Source: Nocardiopsis sp. FR4 (lineage in GTDB: Bacteria > Actinomycetota > Actinomycetes > Streptosporangiales > Streptosporangiaceae). Taken from it: a stretch of 64,000 nt of DNA. A program made the position numbers and the translations under genes. Every line of letters begins with the position of its first letter. Positions within the stretch are counted from its first letter, which is position 1. Below are positions 28,130 to 37,996 of the stretch, in pieces. The stretch lies in assembly GCF_009830945.1 (NCBI RefSeq), contig NZ_VWVV01000009.1, positions 1-64,000 of the forward strand, in the 5' to 3' direction. The notes under the pieces were generated by a model. It was not told where the DNA came from. It saw only the letters and a list, made by a program, of their open reading frames with translations, and did not search any database.

Positions 28130-30157
28130 ATGTTCACAGCCCCACCCCGGACCGGTCACCGGTTCCGTCCCGAGGTCCAGGGACTGCGCGCCGTCGCGGT
28201 CCTGCTGGTCCTCGTCTACCACCTCAGCCCCGCCCTCCTCCCCGGGGGTTACGTCGGCGTCGACGTGTTCTTCGTGATCTCGGGTTTCCTGATCACGTCC
28301 CTGCTGTACCGGGAGGCCACCGAGCACGGCCGGGTATCGATCGGCGGCTTCTACGTGCGCCGGGTCCGGCGGCTGCTGCCCGCGGCGACCACCGTCCTGC
28401 TGGTCACGGGAGCCGTCTCCTTCTTCCTGCTGCCCGTGACCCGGATGGCCGACACCGCCTGGCAGCTGGTGGCCTCGGCCTTCTACGTGGAGAACCTGTA
28501 CCTGGCCCGGCAGGCGGTCGACTACCTGGCCTCGGACGTCCCGCCCAGCCCCGTGCAGCACTTCTGGTCGCTGTCCGTGGAGGAGCAGTTCTACCTGGTG
28601 TGGCCGGTGCTGTTCCTGGTGTGGGCCCTGGCCCGGCGCCGCTGGAACGCCACCGCCCGCACCCTCACCGTGCTCCTGGGCTCGGTGTTGGCCCTGTCCC
28701 TGGCCTGCTCGGTGCTGCTGACCGCGTACGACTCCGCGCCCGCCTACTTCCTGCCGACCACACGGGCCTGGGAGCTGGCCGTGGGCGGCCTGCTCGCGGT
28801 CGGCCTGACCCACGCGAGCCTGCCCGAGCGCTGGCGCGCGCCGCTGGGCTGGCTGGGGCTGGCCGCCATCGCGGGCGCCGCGCTGTTCTACGACGACGCC
28901 ACGCCCTTCCCCGGCTGGGCGGCGGTGCTGCCGGTGCTGGGCAGCGCGGCGGTGATCGCCGCCGAGCAGTCGCCCCGTCCGCTGGCGGCGTCGCGGCTGC
29001 TGGGCACCGCCCCGGCCCGGTGGCTGGGAGACGTGTCCTACTCGCTGTACCTGTGGCACTGGCCGCTGATCGTCTTCGCCCTGGTGCTGACCGGGGGCGA
29101 ACGGCTCACACTGGTGGAGGCCCTGGCGGTGGCGGCCCTGTCCGTGCTGCTGGCGTGGGGCACCAAGGTGTGGGTGGAGGACCCGGTGCGCGACCGAGGC
29201 CTGGTCCGCCGGGGCCGTTCGGCCCTGGCCGTGGCCACCGCGGGCATGGTGACCGTGGCCGCGGTCAGCGGGGCGGTGTACGTGCGGGTGGAGCAGGAGC
29301 GGTCGGTGTCCTTCGACCCCGAGGTCCACGTCGGGCCCGCCGCTCTGGGCGAGGCCCACGACGGCGGGCCCGTCTACCCCCCGCCCGTCGAGGCCGAGGA
29401 CGACGTGCCCCTGCTCTACCAGGACGACTGCCAGGGTTCGCAGTCGGCCACCGAGCCCGGCGACCCGTGCGTGTTCGGCCCCGAGGACGCGGACACCGAC
29501 GTGGCGGTGCTCGGGGACTCCCACAGTGCCCAGTGGATGCCCGCCCTGGAGCGGATCGCCGACGAGCGCGGCTGGCGGCTGTCCGTCTACACCAAGTCCT
29601 CCTGCGCGTTCACCGGCACCGAGGTCAGGGGGCCCGACGGCGGCCCCTACACCACGTGCGACACGTGGAACCGGGCGGTGGTCGAGGAGTTGGCGGAGCT
29701 GCGGCCGGAGCTGGTGTTCACGAGTTCCTCCACGGTCGCCCGTCCGGCCGAGCGCCTCTCCCCCGAGGAGGAGAAGACCGCGATGGCCGAGGGCATGGTC
29801 AGCCTGTGGGAGGAGGTGAGCCGGTCCAGCGGCGAGATCATCGCGCTGCGCGACACCCCGCGCGCCCGCAAGGACGTGGTGGAGTGCGTGGCCGCCCACC
29901 TGGAGGACCCCTCACCGTGCGAGCGCCCGGAGCGGGAGGCCTTCGAGGAGGCCGACCCCCAGGAGGAGGCGGCCCGCGCCCTGGGCGGCGAGGCGCACCT
30001 GATCGACATGACCGACCGGTTCTGCGTCGGCGGCGGGTGCCCGGCCGTGATCGGCAACGTGATGGTCTACCGCGACGCCGGACACATCACCGGCACCTAC
30101 GTGGAGCTGCTCAGCGACGACCTGGCCGCGCGGGTGGACGAGGCCCTGGGCGGCTGA
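28130..30157 (+). CDS. acyltransferase 3 (OafA type) with C-terminal SGNH domain
   Basis: 675 residues. Residues ~10-375 are a 10-11 helix acyltransferase_3 domain, including FRPEVQGLRAVAVLLVLVYH with the conserved His and the R-x10-H spacing typical of the family. After one more helix, the C-terminal ~300 residues form an extracytoplasmic SGNH hydrolase-like domain with GDSHSAQW near 463 and D-x2-H in DAGHITG near 655. Such proteins acetylate or otherwise acylate cell-surface glycans, polysaccharides or lipids. The ATG follows a divergent, GC-rich promoter region. An in-frame extension upstream is a shadow of the convergent gene. Confidence 0.9.
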   Translation: MFTAPPRTGHRFRPEVQGLRAVAVLLVLVYHLSPALLPGGYVGVDVFFVISGFLITSLLYREATEHGRVSIGGFYVRRVRRLLPAATTVLLVTGAVSFFLLPVTRMADTAWQLVASAFYVENLYLARQAVDYLASDVPPSPVQHFWSLSVEEQFYLVWPVLFLVWALARRRWNATARTLTVLLGSVLALSLACSVLLTAYDSAPAYFLPTTRAWELAVGGLLAVGLTHASLPERWRAPLGWLGLAAIAGAALFYDDATPFPGWAAVLPVLGSAAVIAAEQSPRPLAASRLLGTAPARWLGDVSYSLYLWHWPLIVFALVLTGGERLTLVEALAVAALSVLLAWGTKVWVEDPVRDRGLVRRGRSALAVATAGMVTVAAVSGAVYVRVEQERSVSFDPEVHVGPAALGEAHDGGPVYPPPVEAEDDVPLLYQDDCQGSQSATEPGDPCVFGPEDADTDVAVLGDSHSAQWMPALERIADERGWRLSVYTKSSCAFTGTEVRGPDGGPYTTCDTWNRAVVEELAELRPELVFTSSSTVARPAERLSPEEEKTAMAEGMVSLWEEVSRSSGEIIALRDTPRARKDVVECVAAHLEDPSPCERPEREAFEEADPQEEAARALGGEAHLIDMTDRFCVGGGCPAVIGNVMVYRDAGHITGTYVELLSDDLAARVDEALGG

Positions 30158-30165
30158 GCCCTTCG

Positions 30166-30187
30166 GGCCGCCCGGCCCCGGGCGGCC
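30166..30187 (+). terminator. terminator-like palindrome after the acyltransferase
   Basis: GGCCGCCCGG-CC-CCGGGCGGCC, a 10-bp perfect stem 9 bases after the stop. No T-run follows, as is usual for terminators in this group. Confidence 0.65.
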
Positions 30188-30272
30188 GCGGGTCGGGGAA
30201 GGGCGGCGGATAGGCTCGTGCCGACCGGGCCTCCCGCTCCCCCGGCCCGGGCCCCCACCCCCTGGAGAGACC

Positions 30273-31283
30273 GTGCCCGCCCCCCGCCCGTTCCGCTCCG
30301 CCCCGCTTCCGGCCGCCCTCGTCCTGGCGCTGACCGGCTGCTCCCTGTCCGACGGGTCCCCCGAACCCTCCCCCTCCCCCTCGGCTGAGGGGGCGGCGGA
30401 GGCCCCGGCGGGCTTCGCGGAACCGGAGGACCCCTACGCGGGCATGGACGCCGGCCTGAGCGAGCGCCTGCACCTGCCGCTGTACGACTTCCAGCTCGAC
30501 CAGTACGAGAGGTCCGTCGTCGGGAGGGCGGAGCTCACCCTGACCGTGGAGTGCCTGGTCGACCTCGGTTACGAGGCCGAGCTCAACCCGGGCGCGGGCG
30601 AGGACCCCCTGATGATGCGGGCCTTCGGCCCCCACCACGAGTACCGCCGGTACGGAAACGCGCGCGTGGACATCGCGGAGGAGTACGGGTTCGGCCTGCC
30701 CGACGAGCCCCGCGGAGGCCCCGGCGACGAGCCCTACACCGTCGGCGGCGGCCCGGAACTGGCCGAACAGGCCCGGACGGCGGCCTTCGGTCTCGACCCG
30801 CAGGCGGGCCCGGCCCCGGACTTCACGACCCCCTCGGGCGAACCCGTGCCCGAGGGCGGGTGCATGACGCGGGCCCGGCGGCAGATCGACCCCGGCAGCG
30901 CCCTGCCCTTCGAGACGGACGGGGAGGGCTACGCGCTCGACGTCCCGGAGTCAAACGTGCTCGCGGAGAGCCTCCTCGGGGAGTCCTTCACGGCCGCCAA
31001 GGACGACCCTGCCGTCGCCGCGGCCGCCGCCGTCTGGGAGGACTGCATGGCGGGGGCCGTGGACGGATATCCGGGAACGGCGTCCAGCAGTGAGGGCGCC
31101 GCCCCCGAGGCGGCGGTGCCCGGGGCGGAGTGCCGGGACACCTCCGGGTACCTGGACGCCTTCGCCGAGGCCGAGCGCGCCGTCGCGGCCGGGATCGTGG
31201 CCGAGCACGAGGAGGCCCTCACCGAGCGGCACGAGCGCCTGCGCGAGAACCTCGCGGTCTCCCGGGAGGTCCTGGGCTGGTAG
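30273..31283 (+). CDS. lipoprotein of unknown function
   Basis: 336 residues. A signal peptide ends in the lipobox LTGC (residues 20-23), so the mature protein is probably lipid-anchored outside the membrane. A Ser/Pro/Glu linker follows, then a soluble domain with conserved Cys (TVECLVDLGYEAEL, GGCMTRARRQI, WEDCMAG, AECRDTSGY), which may form disulphides. I recognise no enzyme family. Actinobacteria hold many such genes. GTG start with GGAGA before it. Confidence 0.8.
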   Translation: MPAPRPFRSAPLPAALVLALTGCSLSDGSPEPSPSPSAEGAAEAPAGFAEPEDPYAGMDAGLSERLHLPLYDFQLDQYERSVVGRAELTLTVECLVDLGYEAELNPGAGEDPLMMRAFGPHHEYRRYGNARVDIAEEYGFGLPDEPRGGPGDEPYTVGGGPELAEQARTAAFGLDPQAGPAPDFTTPSGEPVPEGGCMTRARRQIDPGSALPFETDGEGYALDVPESNVLAESLLGESFTAAKDDPAVAAAAAVWEDCMAGAVDGYPGTASSSEGAAPEAAVPGAECRDTSGYLDAFAEAERAVAAGIVAEHEEALTERHERLRENLAVSREVLGW

Positions 31284-31757
31284 CGGCCGCCGCACCCTTC
31301 CGGAAACAGCTCCCCCGACACCGTACACACGCTTTCCCCGCGAAAGGGAATCCTTTTCACGCGGTTCGGCGAACACATCTGGAAAATCCTCAATAAGACT
31401 CGAAAACTCCCCAAACCCCAGAAACCGCACTTCACTCGCTTGCACGTCACATCATCAGATATGTCGCGGACACGCGCTCGCCCAAAAGTCCGGTGTTCTC
31501 CTGTCAACGCATCCCTGGGGGGTATGCTCCTGAGCCGAAAAGGTCGAATCGCCAAACGCGAAGGGCTGAGGACCATGCGATGACCACCGCGGCAGTACAG
31601 GCCAGCCGGAGGACAGCGGGGACGTTCGGCCCCGTCGGAGGACCGGCGCGCTGACCGGCACCGTCCCGTTTCCCGCCCCGGGCCACCGCCACCCGCACCT
31701 ACACCCCCCTCACCGGACCGTACGAGCACGCCCACACGAGGGGAGCGGCACCGCACG
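31284..31757. promoter_or_regulatory. promoter region of the Fn3-GTPase operon
   Basis: About 470 bases. The left part is AT-rich for this genome and includes CCCCAAACCCCAGAAACC at 31410-31427, related to 8031-8044 and 48831-48849. A TATGCT element at 31523-31528 could be a -10 box. No gene is supported. Confidence 0.5.
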
Positions 31758-34700
31758 ATGCCCTGGGACGCACAGGACCGCACACGTTACGAGGACGAAG
31801 TACTGGTGGCCGCACGTGCCCACGGGCTCCCGGCGGACCTGTTCACGCGATACGGCATCGGCCCCCGCCTGGAAGGGCGGCTGCGCGCCGATGCCACCGC
31901 CTTCGCCGAACACGTCAGCGAGGTGTGCGCCCACTGGCGCGACCTGCGGGAACACCGTCGTTCGCTGCGCAAGGTACTCACCGATCTGATCACCGAGCAC
32001 GAACACCTGGAGAAGACGGGCGCGCTCACCCCGGACCACTTCGACCGGGTGCGCGCCGAGACCGCCCGCCGGGCCGTGGCGGAGTGGTCGCTGATCGCGG
32101 CGGGACTGACCACCGCCGTGGTGGACCGCGACACCCTGCGGTCGATGACCGCCCCGGTGGGCGTGGACGAGTCCGACGCCGAGCGCGTCCTGCTGGAGCG
32201 CGGCGTGCGCGTAGTGGACCGGATTCCCGACCTGCCCGACGCCCCGCCCGCGAGCGCCGTCCGGCCCCTGCGCGAGGCCCTGCGCGTGCGGGGGGCGGCC
32301 TTCTCCCCCATGGTGGTCTTCGGCGAGCAGCGCCTGGTCAAGGGGTTCACCGTGCTGGGGGGCTTCCGCCTCTCCGACGGCACGACCCTGGACAAGGACA
32401 CCCTGGACGACGCGGTCCAGCGTGTGCGACGGGAGGCGGAGACCCCGGCCAGGAACGCGGCCGAGAACGTCCTGGAGATCCTGCGCGCCGACGGGGACGC
32501 CGAGCGGCGCGAGGCGCTCGTGCTGGAGGAGATCGTCAGTGACATGCGCCGGCAGCCCGCGTCCGTGCCCGAGTCCGCGCTGGCCCGGCCCTGGACGGGC
32601 CGGGGGCTGGACGAGACCGAGGCGGCGCTGCTGGCCGCGGCCGTGCGGCGGTCCGGCCCCCGGGCCGATGCCGCCGCGCGTGCGGAGAGGGACGTCCGCG
32701 ACCTGTTGGTGGACAACCAGCTGCGCCGGGCCCAGGAGGCCGCCGCGGACCTGCCCCACGAGCACGACCTGCACGCCCGGCTGCGCGTGCGGGTGCGCCA
32801 GGTGGAGGAGCTGACCGAGGAGGCGGACCGGGCGCTGCGCGCGGGGGACCGAGAGGAGGCCGCGCGGGCACTGGCGGCGGCGGTGGAGGTGGCCTCCGAC
32901 GACGAGGACCTCGCCGCCCGGCTGGGCGAGGTCCAGCCGCTGCCGCCGCGCGGTGTGGAGGCCCGGGTCGACGGACGGAACGTGGTGGTGACCTGGCAGC
33001 CCAGCCCCAGCCTGGCCGGAACGGTGACCTACCGGGTGGTCCGGCGCACCGGTCGCGACGGTAAGGCCCGTGAGGTGCTGGTGGGCGAGCTGGCGGGGAC
33101 CGAGATCACCGACACCGGCGCCCCGGTGGGTTCCGAGGCGCGCTACACGGTGGTGGCGGTGCGCGGGGGCCGCGGGGAGTCGGAGCCGGTGTCGACCACT
33201 CCGGTGGTGATCGCGCCGGAGGTCTCCTCCCTGCGGGTGTGCGCCGGGGAGCACGAGGTGTCCGGTTCCTGGGAGGCGCCCGCGGAGGCCGTGCGCGTGG
33301 AGGTACTGCGCGGCGAGGGCGCCCCGCCGCGCGGTCCGGGCGACGGGGTGCGCGTGGAGACGAACGGGACCGGTTTCCGCGACACCGACGTCGAGACGGA
33401 CGTGGACTACCACTACCGGATCCGGGCCGTCTACGTGACCTCGAACGGACACGCCCGGGGATCGGCCGGACTGGTGCGCCGGGCCAGCCCGGGACCGTGT
33501 CCGGACCCGGTGCACGACCTGTCGGTGCGCTCGGACGGGGGCACCGACTTCGTGGCCGCCTGGACCAGGCCCGACCGGGGCCGGGTCGTGCTGCGGGTGG
33601 GGACGGAGCCGCCCGCGTGGCCTCCGGGAACGGTGGTGAGCCAGGACGACCTGGAAGCCTACGGCCACGTGGTGGAGCAGCGTCCGGCCTCCCCCGAACA
33701 GGTGGAGCGGTTCCGGTCGGAGGAGGCGGCGGACACCGGCGCGGGAGCCGCGGTGACCGCTCCGGGCGCCTCCTCGGTGAACGCGGGGCCGGGTCTGGGG
33801 AGAACCGGACAGCCGGCCGCGACCTCACGGAACGAGCGGGAGGGCGTGCGGGTGCTGGGACCCTCCGACAGAGGTGAGATCGCCGTGCGCAACAGCCAGC
33901 TGCGGTCCGAGGAACCCGCGGCCCCGGCGGCCCCGGGCCGGGCCGGGAGCGAGGAGCGTGAGGGTGTGCGGGTCCTGGGCGCGTCCGCGCGCCCCGCCGA
34001 CGGGGACCGCGGGCATGAGGACGTGCCGTCCGGTCCGCCCGCCCCCCGGGAGGAGGACCCTCCCCCGGCGAAGGACGACTGGGAGGGTGTCCGGGTCCTG
34101 GGACCCCGGGGCAAGGGGACGGACCCCTGGGAGGACGACCTTCCCGCCCCGGAGCACTCCAGCCCGGAGCCGGAGCGTTCCGGCGCACCGCCGACCGGGG
34201 GCCCCGCGCCCGGCCGTGCCGTGGAACCGCACGGGGAGGCCGCTCCGCCGACGGCGCGTGGGGGACAGTCCTCCGTGCCCGCGCCGCGCGGTTCCGCCCC
34301 GGGCAGGGGAACCGGCCCCGCGGCCGGGGGCGGGAACGGAAACCGCGGCCCCGCGAGCGGGCACCGCGCTCCCACTGCACCGGGGGCCGACGCGCCGACG
34401 GCGGGTTCCGGCAGGGTGCCCGCGCCCGGCCGGGGCAACGGAACCGGCCCGCGCCCGGGGCCCGCGGTCCCGGGCGGTCCCGACCGCCGGGGCGGCCTCC
34501 CGGCAGCGCGCTCCGCCCCGCGCACAGGCCAGCCGCAGCGGAGGAGCACGGCACCGAGGCCCGACGGGAGCCCCGGGAACCCGGGCCCGGTCCAGGGGAG
34601 CGGCGGCGGCCCCCGCCCGCCCGAACACCGCGGCACGGGAGCCGCCGGAACCCGGGACGGTGTCGGAACCGGTCCGCGGCCCGGAAACACGCAGGGACCC

Positions 34701-36305
34701 GGCACCGCCGGGCCGGCCGGGAACGGAGCGCGCCCCGGCGGAGGGCGGGGCGCGGGTCCCGCGCACCGGGCCCCCGAACGGGGTGAGGCTCCGGCCGGAC
34801 GGGCGCGGGCGGAGGAGGTGTGGAGCCAGGCCCGGCCCGAAGAGCCCTCGGGCCCGCGGCCGCACCTCGCGCGTCCGGGCGGTGACCGCCCCGTATCTGA
34901 CCCGGCGGTCCCCGGACCCCGGCGGCCCGATTCCCGGCAGGCAGGCCCCCGGCGGGGCGGAACGACGGGGCCCGCCGGAGGGCCCGCGCCGACCGCGCCC
35001 CCCTCTGCACCGGAACCAGGCGGAGGCCGCGGTGGCGACCGGGGCGACGGCCCGTCCGCCGGGCAGGTGCCGCCGCGGCCCGCGGGCCGCGGAACGGGAG
35101 CGGGAACCGAACCGCGGTCCGCCGCGACCGGAACCCGTTCCGCGCACCCGACGCAGGGCACGGCCCCGGGGCAGCGTACGAACCCATCCCAGGCCACGAA
35201 CCCGAGGCGGGACGCCAACCCGGCCCAGGGCACGGCTCCGGGGCAGGGCGCGGCCCCGAAGCGGAGCACGGGCGCCGCACGGGACGCCGGTCCGGAGAGG
35301 GCCGCTAACACGTCGGCCCCGGAGTCCGGGCACACCCCGGCGACCGCGGCCGGGGACCGGACCGCTCCGCAGACGGCGCACGGCCAACGACCACGGTCCG
35401 CAGCGGCCGGGCCCGACGGAAGGGCGGGCACGGCTCCGGCCCCCCGCCAGCCGGCGCGCCGGAACGCCGATGGCGGCGCTCCCCCGACCGGGGCCGCCGC
35501 GCCGAAGGCCTCCCCCCGGGGGGAGGCCCGGGCATCCGGGCGGCCCGTCCCGGAGGCGGCGCCGGAGGCCGTGCCCGAGCCCGAACGGGCACGCACCTTC
35601 GCGGCGCTGAGCCTGGACTCGGGGACCAAGCACGTCCTGGCGGTGACCGTGGCGGGCGACCAGACGGTGGTGGGCACCTCCGTACGGGTGACCGCCGCGC
35701 CGCCGGTGCGCGGCCTGCACGCGCAGCGCTTCGACACCGCGATCCGCCTGAGCTGGACCTGGCCCGACGACGCGGTCGCCGCGCTGGTCTCCTGGCGCCC
35801 GGAGGCCCCGGGCGCCGAGCACTGGATCGGCGGCGAACTGCGCTGCACCCGCCGCCAGTACGACTGCGAGGGCGGCTTCGAGGCCCCTATGAGCCCCGAC
35901 TCGGTGAAGGTGGCCGTGCGCGCCGTGGTCCCCTTCGAGGGCGGGGAGACGGTGAGCGCCCCGGTGGGCCTCACCGTGCCCGGACGCGCGGTGCTCGACT
36001 ACCGCGTGGAGGCGGCGGGCCTGCTGCGCCGGGACCGGGTGGTCCAGCTGGTCGCCAAGGAGGACTGCGACATCCCGGAGCTGGTCGTGGTCTACGCCGA
36101 GGGCCCGGTCCAACCGCACTCGGCGGCGCAGGGTACCGAGCTCGCCCGCATCCCCGCCGGGCACCTGGCGGCGGGAGCGTGGGTCTCGGTGCGCGTGCGC
36201 CCACCCCGGGGGACGGGCGAGGGGTGGCTGATGTGCTTCCCGGCCGACGGCGACGCCCACGGCATCCGGCTGCGCCAGCCGCCGGTGAGGGAACTGCGCT
36301 GCTGA
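31758..36305 (+). CDS. 1515-aa Fn3, disordered and Ig-like protein of the GTPase/GAP1 operon
   Basis: No known function. Residues 1-390 are mostly helical (RYEDEVLVAARAHGLPADLF onward), resembling a scaffold or DnaJ-less chaperone-like part. Two or three Fn3-type beta domains follow from about 393 to 650. Residues ~660-1275 are a Gly/Pro/Arg/Ala-rich disordered region, with a heptapeptide EGVRVLG three times at about 694, 734 and 775, and low-complexity blocks. The last ~230 residues form two beta domains (TAIRLSWTWPDDAVAALVSW; LVVVYAEGPVQPHSA). There is no signal peptide, so it is likely cytoplasmic. First gene of the operon. The ATG has only a distant GGGGAG. Confidence 0.7.
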   Translation: MPWDAQDRTRYEDEVLVAARAHGLPADLFTRYGIGPRLEGRLRADATAFAEHVSEVCAHWRDLREHRRSLRKVLTDLITEHEHLEKTGALTPDHFDRVRAETARRAVAEWSLIAAGLTTAVVDRDTLRSMTAPVGVDESDAERVLLERGVRVVDRIPDLPDAPPASAVRPLREALRVRGAAFSPMVVFGEQRLVKGFTVLGGFRLSDGTTLDKDTLDDAVQRVRREAETPARNAAENVLEILRADGDAERREALVLEEIVSDMRRQPASVPESALARPWTGRGLDETEAALLAAAVRRSGPRADAAARAERDVRDLLVDNQLRRAQEAAADLPHEHDLHARLRVRVRQVEELTEEADRALRAGDREEAARALAAAVEVASDDEDLAARLGEVQPLPPRGVEARVDGRNVVVTWQPSPSLAGTVTYRVVRRTGRDGKAREVLVGELAGTEITDTGAPVGSEARYTVVAVRGGRGESEPVSTTPVVIAPEVSSLRVCAGEHEVSGSWEAPAEAVRVEVLRGEGAPPRGPGDGVRVETNGTGFRDTDVETDVDYHYRIRAVYVTSNGHARGSAGLVRRASPGPCPDPVHDLSVRSDGGTDFVAAWTRPDRGRVVLRVGTEPPAWPPGTVVSQDDLEAYGHVVEQRPASPEQVERFRSEEAADTGAGAAVTAPGASSVNAGPGLGRTGQPAATSRNEREGVRVLGPSDRGEIAVRNSQLRSEEPAAPAAPGRAGSEEREGVRVLGASARPADGDRGHEDVPSGPPAPREEDPPPAKDDWEGVRVLGPRGKGTDPWEDDLPAPEHSSPEPERSGAPPTGGPAPGRAVEPHGEAAPPTARGGQSSVPAPRGSAPGRGTGPAAGGGNGNRGPASGHRAPTAPGADAPTAGSGRVPAPGRGNGTGPRPGPAVPGGPDRRGGLPAARSAPRTGQPQRRSTAPRPDGSPGNPGPVQGSGGGPRPPEHRGTGAAGTRDGVGTGPRPGNTQGPGTAGPAGNGARPGGGRGAGPAHRAPERGEAPAGRARAEEVWSQARPEEPSGPRPHLARPGGDRPVSDPAVPGPRRPDSRQAGPRRGGTTGPAGGPAPTAPPSAPEPGGGRGGDRGDGPSAGQVPPRPAGRGTGAGTEPRSAATGTRSAHPTQGTAPGQRTNPSQATNPRRDANPAQGTAPGQGAAPKRSTGAARDAGPERAANTSAPESGHTPATAAGDRTAPQTAHGQRPRSAAAGPDGRAGTAPAPRQPARRNADGGAPPTGAAAPKASPRGEARASGRPVPEAAPEAVPEPERARTFAALSLDSGTKHVLAVTVAGDQTVVGTSVRVTAAPPVRGLHAQRFDTAIRLSWTWPDDAVAALVSWRPEAPGAEHWIGGELRCTRRQYDCEGGFEAPMSPDSVKVAVRAVVPFEGGETVSAPVGLTVPGRAVLDYRVEAAGLLRRDRVVQLVAKEDCDIPELVVVYAEGPVQPHSAAQGTELARIPAGHLAAGAWVSVRVRPPRGTGEGWLMCFPADGDAHGIRLRQPPVRELRC

Positions 36306-36470
36306 ACACCCGGGGGGACGGGCCGAACGCCCCGGCGGCCGCCCCGTCCCCCGCTCCCCCGCCGGTCGCGCGGAAGACCGGCGGGAGGGCACAGAACGAG
36401 GCGGCACGGTCGGCCCCGAAGAAGGCCGGACCCCGCCCACGCTCCGAGGATGTCGAAGGAGGCCATACCC

Positions 36471-36596
36471 GTGCGGCTCCCGCCACGCCCCCGCCCGGCT
36501 TCACCAACCCCGGACCGGACCCGGACCTGCGCCCGGCGCCCGGGCGCGCCGCCCTCCCGCCGCGCGTGCGGGCACCTCGCGGAGGAGGCCCGGTGA
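36471..36596 (+). CDS. possible 41-aa coupled leader ORF
   Basis: GTG start with AAGGAGG upstream, 41 residues rich in Arg and Pro, and a TGA that overlaps the GTG of the next gene (GTGA). The composition is not convincing as a folded protein. It may be a translated leader that couples expression, or chance. Confidence 0.3.
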   Translation: MRLPPRPRPASPTPDRTRTCARRPGAPPSRRACGHLAEEAR

Positions 36597-37813
36597 GTAC
36601 CCCGCGAACTCCGTGGTCCCCGAGGTCCCTGCTGCCCCTGGACGGCCGCCAGCTGGTGTGCCCCTACTGCTACTCCCGCTTCAGCGAGCGGCGGATCCGC
36701 TTCCGCTGCACCGGGCGCCCGGGCCCCGACGGACGCGTGTGCGCACCCGTGGAGGACACCGCCGTCCGCACCCACCTGGGGCGGCGGGAACGGCTGCCCC
36801 CGGTGTTCGAGGCCGACGGGCGGCTCGCCCGCGCCGTGTGCCCGGAGTGCGCGGCGACCACCGGACGGCAGGTGTGCGCGACCTGCCACGCCCAGCTGCC
36901 GGTGAACTTCGGCCGCATCCGCAGCCGGATGATCGCGCTGGTCGGGGCGCGTGACGCGGGCAAGACCGTGTTCATGACGGTGCTCATCCACGAGCTGATG
37001 AACCGGGTGGGTTCGCGCTTCGACGCCTCGGTCGGCGGCTCGGACGACCACACCCGGCACCGGTTCCACGCCGACTACGAGACCCCGCTGTACGAGCAGG
37101 CGCGGCTCCTGGGCGCCACCCGGCGCGCCGGGGTCGCCCGTGAACCCCTGGTGTTCCGGTTCACCACCCAGCGGCGGGGGCTGTACGGCAGGCGTCCGCA
37201 GCACACGCTGCTGTCCTTCTTCGACACCGCCGGGGAGGACCTGACCTCCGAGGAGAGCGTGGAGGCCAACCTGCGCTACCTGCACAACGCCGACGGGATC
37301 ATCCTGCTGCTGGACCCGCTCCAGATGGAGGGCGCCCGGCGGCTCGTCCCGGCGGGAACGCGGATGCCGGCGCCGAGCAGGGTGGAGAACCGCCCGCTGG
37401 ACATGCTCGGCCGGGTCACCGACCTGCTGATGCGCCGCCCCGGCGCGGCCAACAGGCTGATCCCGGTGCCCATCGCGGTGTGCCTGACCAAGATCGACGC
37501 CCTGCACGGGGAGCTGGACGAGGGTTCGCCGCTGCACCGGCCGCAGCCGGGCGCGCCGTACTTCGACGAGTCCGACAGCCAGGACGTCCACGCCCAGATC
37601 CAGCAACTGCTGCACCGCTGGGACGGCGGCGGCGTGGACGGCCACGTGCGCAACCACTACCGCAACGCCCGCTACTTCGGGGTGTCGGCCCTGGGAGGCG
37701 TCCCCGACGAGGACAACCGGGTGCGGGGAGGCGTGCGCCCCTACCGCGTGGCCGACCCGTTCCTGTGGATGCTCAGCGAGTTCGGGGTCATCCCCGCCCG
37801 GGAGGGGGCCTGA
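36593..37813 (+). CDS. zinc-ribbon TRAFAC-type GTPase (double-GTPase-2-like), GTPase A
   Basis: 406 residues. The N-terminus holds Cys pairs (CPYCYSRF near 21-28; CPECAATTGRQVCATCH near 82-98) for a zinc ribbon. The GTPase has G1 GARDAGKT near 118-125, G3 DTAGED near 211, and a G4-like CLTKID near 297-302. The Asp in DTAG, TKID and the Pfam-like order suit TRAFAC-class GTPases described as DO-GTPase2. No membrane helix. GGAGGAGG 5 bases before the GTG marks the start; a longer open frame is noncoding. Between the Fn3 gene and a GAP1 protein, its likely regulator. Not a translation or cell-wall GTPase. Confidence 0.8.
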   Translation: MSTPRTPWSPRSLLPLDGRQLVCPYCYSRFSERRIRFRCTGRPGPDGRVCAPVEDTAVRTHLGRRERLPPVFEADGRLARAVCPECAATTGRQVCATCHAQLPVNFGRIRSRMIALVGARDAGKTVFMTVLIHELMNRVGSRFDASVGGSDDHTRHRFHADYETPLYEQARLLGATRRAGVAREPLVFRFTTQRRGLYGRRPQHTLLSFFDTAGEDLTSEESVEANLRYLHNADGIILLLDPLQMEGARRLVPAGTRMPAPSRVENRPLDMLGRVTDLLMRRPGAANRLIPVPIAVCLTKIDALHGELDEGSPLHRPQPGAPYFDESDSQDVHAQIQQLLHRWDGGGVDGHVRNHYRNARYFGVSALGGVPDEDNRVRGGVRPYRVADPFLWMLSEFGVIPAREGA

Positions 37814-37996
37814 ACGTGTCACGGCACCCGGTCGGGCGCCGGAGCACTCCCGGCCGCCGACCGCACCGCGATCCGACCGCACCCCGTACCTGATCCGTCC
37901 AGCACCGACCCAGTACCGACCACGAACCGACTCCCCCCTCGCCGACCGCGGCGGCCTCCGGCCGCCTCTCGCGAACGACCAGGGAAGGGCGCGCCG

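Noticed and set aside
27964..30213. Long plus-strand frame over the acyltransferase
   Set aside because: Out of frame with clear acyltransferase and SGNH motifs; Gly/Arg-rich shadow.
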